Below are positions 59,928 through 64,000 of a DNA stretch of 64,000 nucleotides, piece by piece (the stretch's first letter is position 1; every line of letters starts with the position of its first letter). Source of the DNA: Ktedonobacter sp. SOSP1-85 (GTDB lineage: Bacteria > Chloroflexota > Ktedonobacteria > Ktedonobacterales > Ktedonobacteraceae); assembly GCF_016587415.1 (NCBI RefSeq), contig NZ_BNJI01000001.1, positions 4,503,501 through 4,567,500 on the forward strand, given 5' to 3'. The notes beneath the pieces are model-generated. The model was given only the letters and a program-made list of their open reading frames with translations, was not told the origin of the DNA and made no database searches. A program made the translations under genes and the position numbers.

Positions 59928-61415
59928 ATGACTACAACTGCTTCTACTCCCATCGATACGGATTTCGAGGTCGTGATTGGCCTGGAGGTCCATTCTCAAC
60001 TGCTCACAAAGAGTAAGATGTTCTGCTCATGTAGCACTGGCTATGCTAATGAGGCTCCCAATACCCATGTTTGCCCCGTGTGCATGGGCATGCCTGGTGT
60101 ATTGCCCGTCATCAACGAAGAGGCCGTAAAGTATACCATTATGACGGCGCTCGCTCTGCATTGCTCGATTCCCGAGTACTCCAAGTTTGACCGCAAGAGC
60201 TATCCCTATCCCGATTTGATGAAGGGCTATCAAATCTCACAGTACGATATTCCTTTGAGCCGCGATGGCTATTTGACGGTTGAGGTCGGCGGGCAGAGTC
60301 GGCGTATCGGCATCACGCGTGTGCACCTGGAGGAGGATACCGCCAAGTTGCAGCACCGTGAGGGCTATAGCTTGATCGACGTCAACCGCGCGGGGACGGC
60401 ACTGATGGAGATCGTCAGTGAGCCGGATATGCGCACTCCTGAGGAGGCGCGCCTCTATATGCAGAAGTTGCGCGAGACGCTGGTCTACCTGGGCGTTTCG
60501 TCCGGACGTATGGAAGAGGGCAGCCTGCGTTGCGACGCTAACGTGTCGGTACGCCCACGTGGCCAGGAGAAGTTGGGCACTAAGACCGAGATCAAGAATA
60601 TGAACAGTTTCCGCTCGGTCGAGCGCGCGCTGGAATACGAGGCCAAGCGCCAGATCGCTGTCCTGCGCGAGGGCGGCAATATTCGCCAGGAGACCCGTGG
60701 CTGGGACGAGGCGCGTGGCGTCACAGTAACCCAGCGCGTCAAAGAGCATGCCAACGATTATCGCTACTTCCCTGAGCCAGACCTGCCACCCCTGGTCATT
60801 AGCCGTAAGTACGTTGAGGAGATTCAGGCCAGCCTGCCCGAACTACCCGATGCCCGTCGTGCGCGTTATGCCTCAGACTATGGCCTCTCTGAGCAAGAGG
60901 CGAATGTCATGACCGAGGATAAACCACTCGGCGATTACTTTGAGCGTGTGCTAAGCGTGTCAAAAGTGAAGGATACAAAGGGACGTGCCAAATCCGCCAG
61001 CAACTGGATCTTAAGCGAAGTGGTGCGTCTGCTGAAGGCGAAATCCATCCCGGTTCAAGAGTCGCCCCTCTCGCCCGAGGCTGTTGCCAACCTGCTCGAT
61101 CTGCTCGATGCCGAGCGCATCACAGGCAAGCAGGCCAAAGAGGTTCTGGATGAGTCTTTTGCGACCGGCGAGATGCCAACGAAAGTGGTCGAGAAGAAGG
61201 GCTTTAAGCCACCTATTACCGATGCCAGCGCCCTTGAGCCTATTATTAACGATATCATTGCCAAAAACCAGAAGATCGTCAATGACTATCTGGGTGGCAA
61301 GATGAATGCCATGCAAGCCCTGGTGGGCCAGGTGATGAAACAGACACGTGGTCAGGCCAAGGCCGATATGGTACAGTCTGTATTGAAGGCTAAATTAGAG
61401 AGCCTGCAAGGATAG
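59928..61415 (+). CDS. gatB: Asp-tRNA(Asn)/Glu-tRNA(Gln) amidotransferase subunit B
   Basis: 495 residues, normal length. The GatB start VVIGLEVHSQLLTKSKMFCS carries the first zinc cysteines with NTHVCPVCMGMPGVLPVIN. FDRKSYPYPDLMKGYQISQYD and EEDTAKLQHREGYSLIDVNRAG are family signatures. The end has the YqeY-like tRNA-contact domain (IVNDYLGGKMNAMQALVGQV, MKQTRGQAKADMV). It turns mis-charged Asp-tRNA-Asn or Glu-tRNA-Gln into Asn- or Gln-tRNA together with GatA and GatC, which are not in the window. Confidence 0.97.
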   Translation: MTTTASTPIDTDFEVVIGLEVHSQLLTKSKMFCSCSTGYANEAPNTHVCPVCMGMPGVLPVINEEAVKYTIMTALALHCSIPEYSKFDRKSYPYPDLMKGYQISQYDIPLSRDGYLTVEVGGQSRRIGITRVHLEEDTAKLQHREGYSLIDVNRAGTALMEIVSEPDMRTPEEARLYMQKLRETLVYLGVSSGRMEEGSLRCDANVSVRPRGQEKLGTKTEIKNMNSFRSVERALEYEAKRQIAVLREGGNIRQETRGWDEARGVTVTQRVKEHANDYRYFPEPDLPPLVISRKYVEEIQASLPELPDARRARYASDYGLSEQEANVMTEDKPLGDYFERVLSVSKVKDTKGRAKSASNWILSEVVRLLKAKSIPVQESPLSPEAVANLLDLLDAERITGKQAKEVLDESFATGEMPTKVVEKKGFKPPITDASALEPIINDIIAKNQKIVNDYLGGKMNAMQALVGQVMKQTRGQAKADMVQSVLKAKLESLQG

Positions 61416-61495
61416 TTTGCACGCGAGCGGTCTCCCGCGTCAGACCCGCGAGTCAGAAAGGCTGCTTGCGCGCTAAAGAAGGAGCAGCGTAAGAC

Positions 61496-62761
61496 ATGGA
61501 CGATGAGGTCAGGTCTTTCTCTTTCAATCCCTATGAGATGGCGGTCCAGCAGTTTGAGCTGGCCGCCGAACGGCTGCAACTCTCCGAAGATATGCGCGAG
61601 ATCTTGCGTCAGCCGAAGCGTGAGTTGACCGTCCATTTTCCGGTACGCCTGGACGATGGGGCCATCAAGACATTTACTGGCTATCGTGTCCAGCATAATG
61701 TTAATCGTGGCCCGGCCAAGGGCGGTATTCGCTATAGCCCCCAGGTGACGCTTGACGAGGTTAAAGCGCTGGCTATGTGGATGACCTGGAAGTGTGCTGT
61801 GGTCGGCATCCCCTACGGCGGAGCGAAGGGTGGGGTGATCTGTAATCCCCGGCGTATGACCCCCGCCGAACTTGAGCGCCTGACGCGTCGCTACACCACC
61901 GAGATCTCGATTATCATTGGTCCTCATAGCGATATTCCAGCCCCCGATATCAACACCAATTCCCAGATTATGGCCTGGATGATGGATACTTACTCTATGC
62001 ACGCGGGCTTCTCCATTCCAGCGGTGGTAACGGGCAAGCCGCTCTCGATTGGTGGCAGCGAGGGGCGCAACGAGGCGACCGCCACAGGTGTCTTGTTCGT
62101 GAGCAGGCGCGCTGCCCAGCGCCTGGGTATGCCCTTGAAGGGGGCACGAGTGAGCATCCAGGGCTTTGGCAATGCGGGGGCGATTGCCGCACGCCTCTTC
62201 CATAACGAGGGCTGTAAGGTGGTTGCGGTCTGTGATAGTCGTGGTGGCATCTACAACGAGGATGGCCTGGACCCTGCAGCGGTGCTGCGCCACAAGCAAG
62301 AGCATGGCTCGGTTGCCAGTTATTCCCTTGGGCAGGTCGTGACACCTGAGGAGACGCTGGAGGTGCCATGCGATGTGCTTATCCCCGCCGCGATTGAAGG
62401 TGTGATTCATGCCCAGAATGCCGGGCGCATTCAAGCCCAGATTATTACCGAGGCTGCCAATGGCCCGACAACCCCTGAAGCCGATGCAATCCTTTTCCAG
62501 AAGGGGATATTATTAGTTCCTGATATCCTGGCCAATGCAGGTGGCGTCACGGTGAGTTACTTTGAGTGGGTACAGGACATTCAAAGCTTTTTCTGGGGGG
62601 TCGAGGAAATTACCCGCAGGCTTGAAGTCATCATCAATAAAGCCTTTGACGCGGTTGCGCGGACCGCTGATGAATATCACTGTGATATGCGCCTGGCGGC
62701 GAATATGCTGGCAATTGCGCGTGTTGCGGAGGCAACTCAGGTGCGAGGCATCTATCCTTAG
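61496..62761 (+). CDS. Glu/Leu/Phe/Val-type glutamate dehydrogenase
   Basis: 421 residues, hexameric GDH length. Substrate domain: ELTVHFPVRLDDGAIKTFTG, GGIRYSPQVTLDEVKALAMW, and the catalytic Lys in CAVVGIPYGGAKGGVICNP. Nucleotide domain: GARVSIQGFGNAGAIAARLF and VVAVCDSRGGIYNEDGLD. The Asp after VVAVCD suggests NAD preference. Final segment: ILANAGGVTVSYFEWVQDIQ and MRLAANMLAIARVAEATQVR. It links glutamate with 2-oxoglutarate and ammonia. Located 80 bases after gatB. Confidence 0.92.
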   Translation: MDDEVRSFSFNPYEMAVQQFELAAERLQLSEDMREILRQPKRELTVHFPVRLDDGAIKTFTGYRVQHNVNRGPAKGGIRYSPQVTLDEVKALAMWMTWKCAVVGIPYGGAKGGVICNPRRMTPAELERLTRRYTTEISIIIGPHSDIPAPDINTNSQIMAWMMDTYSMHAGFSIPAVVTGKPLSIGGSEGRNEATATGVLFVSRRAAQRLGMPLKGARVSIQGFGNAGAIAARLFHNEGCKVVAVCDSRGGIYNEDGLDPAAVLRHKQEHGSVASYSLGQVVTPEETLEVPCDVLIPAAIEGVIHAQNAGRIQAQIITEAANGPTTPEADAILFQKGILLVPDILANAGGVTVSYFEWVQDIQSFFWGVEEITRRLEVIINKAFDAVARTADEYHCDMRLAANMLAIARVAEATQVRGIYP

Positions 62762-62789
62762 CACAGGAGCGTTCAGGCGTACGATGTGC

Positions 62790-62859
62790 TTTCTAGCACA
62801 CATCAAGAAGCAGGTCGCCTCTCGCGAGAGGCGACCTGCTTCTTGATGTGTGCTAGAAA
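62790..62859. repeat. 70-bp perfect palindrome without loop
   Basis: Arms 62790-62824 and 62825-62859 are exactly complementary over 35 bases with no spacer. The right arm contains the TAG stop codon (62853-62855) and the last bases of the leftward acidic-protein gene. The palindrome begins 28 bases after the GDH stop, between convergent genes. Confidence 0.96.
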
Positions 62860-63350
62860 CCCCGGCGAGTGTCCCGTCGTGGCTTCTTGGCGGGTTTGAC
62901 GGCACGAGTTGGCTTGGCCTTCTTGCGTCCGCGTGCGCCCCATTCCGCACCTTCTTCTTCTTCCTCTTCCTCTGCTGAGTCGTAGAGATCTTCTTCTTCT
63001 TCTTCCTCTTCTTCCTCGCTGTACTCTTCGTCTTCAGCGATGTCAACGTCGGGAAGGTCCGCGTCTACAACTTCTTCTAGCTCGTTGCTAGCGAAATCGC
63101 CTACTTCCTCTTCAGCTACCTCTTCCTGATCGAGGGTTGCCGAGGGATGAACGATCTCTTCTTGAATGTTTTCCTGTACGCGAGAAGCTCTGCGAATAGG
63201 AGCAGGCGCAATAGGCGCCTCATTCTCGCCCTCGCTCTCGCCCTCTTCCTTGGGAGCGCCGATGATTCTGCGCCCGGCTGCGACATCCAGCCAGAACTGG
63301 GAATAGTAATGTGGCCTCTCTGAGTCTTTCTCGTTATCTTTTTTCGACAT
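62853..63350 (-). CDS. Acidic, low-complexity protein, unknown
   Basis: 165 residues. After a short conventional start (HYYSQFWLDVAAGRRIIGAP) the protein becomes highly acidic: a long run of D and E with few other residues in the middle (about 75-135). A basic C-terminus (RGRKKAKPTRAVKPAKKPRRD) follows. It is charged in blocks and surely disordered. The mixed D/E block followed by K/R block resembles nucleic-acid-binding or histone-chaperone-like tails, but there is no family support. The last codon pair and stop lie within a perfect palindrome. Confidence 0.6.
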   Translation of the reverse strand: MSKKDNEKDSERPHYYSQFWLDVAAGRRIIGAPKEEGESEGENEAPIAPAPIRRASRVQENIQEEIVHPSATLDQEEVAEEEVGDFASNELEEVVDADLPDVDIAEDEEYSEEEEEEEEEDLYDSAEEEEEEEGAEWGARGRKKAKPTRAVKPAKKPRRDTRRGF

Positions 63351-63624
63351 GGGTTGCGCGGTCTCGCGTTTGTTGCGTGTACAGGTCCATCATCCCTGGG
63401 GTCCAATCAACGCGCGAGAGCCGCCCCTCCTTTCATTGCACGCCGTAGCGTGTGCGTTTACTGCTGTGTTTATAATGAAGCAATGGGTAACTTACGCTGA
63501 AAAAGAAAGATGAGCCGATACGAGCTTTAGAGCAAGTGAACGATGTTCCGTGCTCAAAGTAGTCCCTCATGTGTCATAATAAAAAGAAAGTGCCAGGCTG
63601 TCAAGGGAGGTTTGAGAGGGATTG

Positions 63625-63648
63625 AAGCCGCTTGCAGAGCGGTTTTAA
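63625..63648. terminator. Short hairpin with T-tract
   Basis: Stem AAGCCGC with GCGGTTT (one G-T), 7-base loop and short T-run, similar to the terminator after the integrase. It separates an intergenic area (63351-63895) without other genes from dxs. Confidence 0.5.
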
Positions 63649-63895
63649 GCCTTGTCAAGACCCTAAGTGCATGAATTTTTTGGGTCAAAGGTTTGCGAGA
63701 AAGAAGCCGACAATCCTATAATATTGAAAGCATAACGGAGAGCATCTAACAAAGTAGACCCATTCTGTCGTTTATCTGCATCATCATATATAGTAGATCG
63801 AAAAGTAAAATAATAGGGATATCACCGAGGATGTCCGGCTGTTTGTGTTTTGCCCCGGCAAGAGAGATCGGTGCAACAATAGTGGGAGGAAACCT

Positions 63896-64000
63896 TTGAC
63901 CAGCATACTTGATACCATTGATAGCCCAGAACAACTGCGCGCCCTCACGGTTCCGCAAATGGAACAACTGGCGGGGGAGATCCGGAAGGAGATTATTGAG
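63896..64000 (+). CDS. dxs: 1-deoxy-D-xylulose-5-phosphate synthase, N-terminus only (continues beyond window)
   Basis: A TTG start with GGAGGAAAC upstream opens a frame of 35 codons to the window edge: M-T-S-I-L-D-T-I-D-S-P-E-Q-L, then RALTVPQMEQLAGEIRKEII. This is the usual beginning of Dxs (L-D-x-I-x-S-P-x-D-L, then L-x-x-L-x-x-E-I-R-x-x-I). Dxs condenses pyruvate and glyceraldehyde-3-phosphate with thiamine diphosphate, the first step of the MEP isoprenoid pathway. The cofactor site is outside the window. Confidence 0.8.
   Translation, partial: MTSILDTIDSPEQLRALTVPQMEQLAGEIRKEIIE

Noticed and set aside
61352..62434. 360-residue minus-strand frame
   Set aside because: Shadow of gatB end and glutamate dehydrogenase.
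677..62859. CRISPR array
   Set aside because: The repeated palindromes are scattered and differ in sequence; no regularly spaced direct repeats and no Cas genes were seen.

Overview
The window looks like chromosomal DNA of a Chloroflexota bacterium, most probably class Ktedonobacteria. This is an inference from gene content: an IscB element of the kind abundant in Ktedonobacter, a 'Chlor_Arch_YYY' membrane protein next to an Agl23-like protein, many small ligand/regulator families, and GTG/TTG starts with good ribosome-binding sites. No rRNA or CRISPR array is present. Two tandem tRNA-Arg(GCG) genes are present.

Layout. 1-5.6 kb: partial homocysteine methyltransferase, SRPBCC protein, small helical protein, a frameshifted tRNA-dihydrouridine synthase and a membrane glucosaminidase. 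6.0-9.3 kb: acyl-CoA dehydrogenase, a sortase, and an IscB/omega-RNA transposon sitting directly on the 5' side of the sortase. 9.4-18.5 kb: DedA protein, membrane protein, then a leftward exopolysaccharide cluster (Wzz-like protein, degenerate tyrosine-kinase-like ATPase, two GT4 glycosyltransferases, a frameshifted polyprenyl glycosylphosphotransferase) and an M20-peptidase homologue without its metal ligands. 18.8-31.4 kb: PP2C phosphatase with an external domain, aspS, ArsR regulator, two tRNAs, MFS exporter, ROK kinase, ClpC-type ATPase and an HTH regulator. 31.5-38.6 kb: three large multi-membrane-span proteins related to glycosyltransferases and archaeal-type glycosylation factors. 38.7-41.8 kb: GAF-like protein, PLP aminotransferase and a frameshifted quinone oxidoreductase.

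41.85-50.51 kb is an integrated mobile element bounded by a 16-bp direct repeat. It carries a tyrosine integrase, an excisionase-like HTH protein, a Rep_trans-type initiator or relaxase, SSB, a primase-like AEP-CHC2 protein, a glucosaminidase related to the chromosomal one, an orphan receiver protein and several unknown small genes. It split a divergent intergenic region between the quinone oxidoreductase and a VOC-family gene.

50.6-64 kb returns to housekeeping and regulation: VOC proteins, GtrA, alpha-glucan phosphorylase, CGNR-type regulator, FMN-binding PPOX-fold protein, NarL-type regulator, MglA GTPase, gatB, glutamate dehydrogenase, an acidic protein and the first codons of dxs.

Two patterns run through the whole window. 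First, very long near-perfect palindromes (arms 13-35 bp, different sequence at most loci, usually no U-tract) often sit a few bases after stop codons; some share sequence modules and behave like a dispersed repeat family. Second, three otherwise intact genes are broken by one missing base, each time in a run of five or six G, which points to homopolymer sequencing error or, less likely, slippage.
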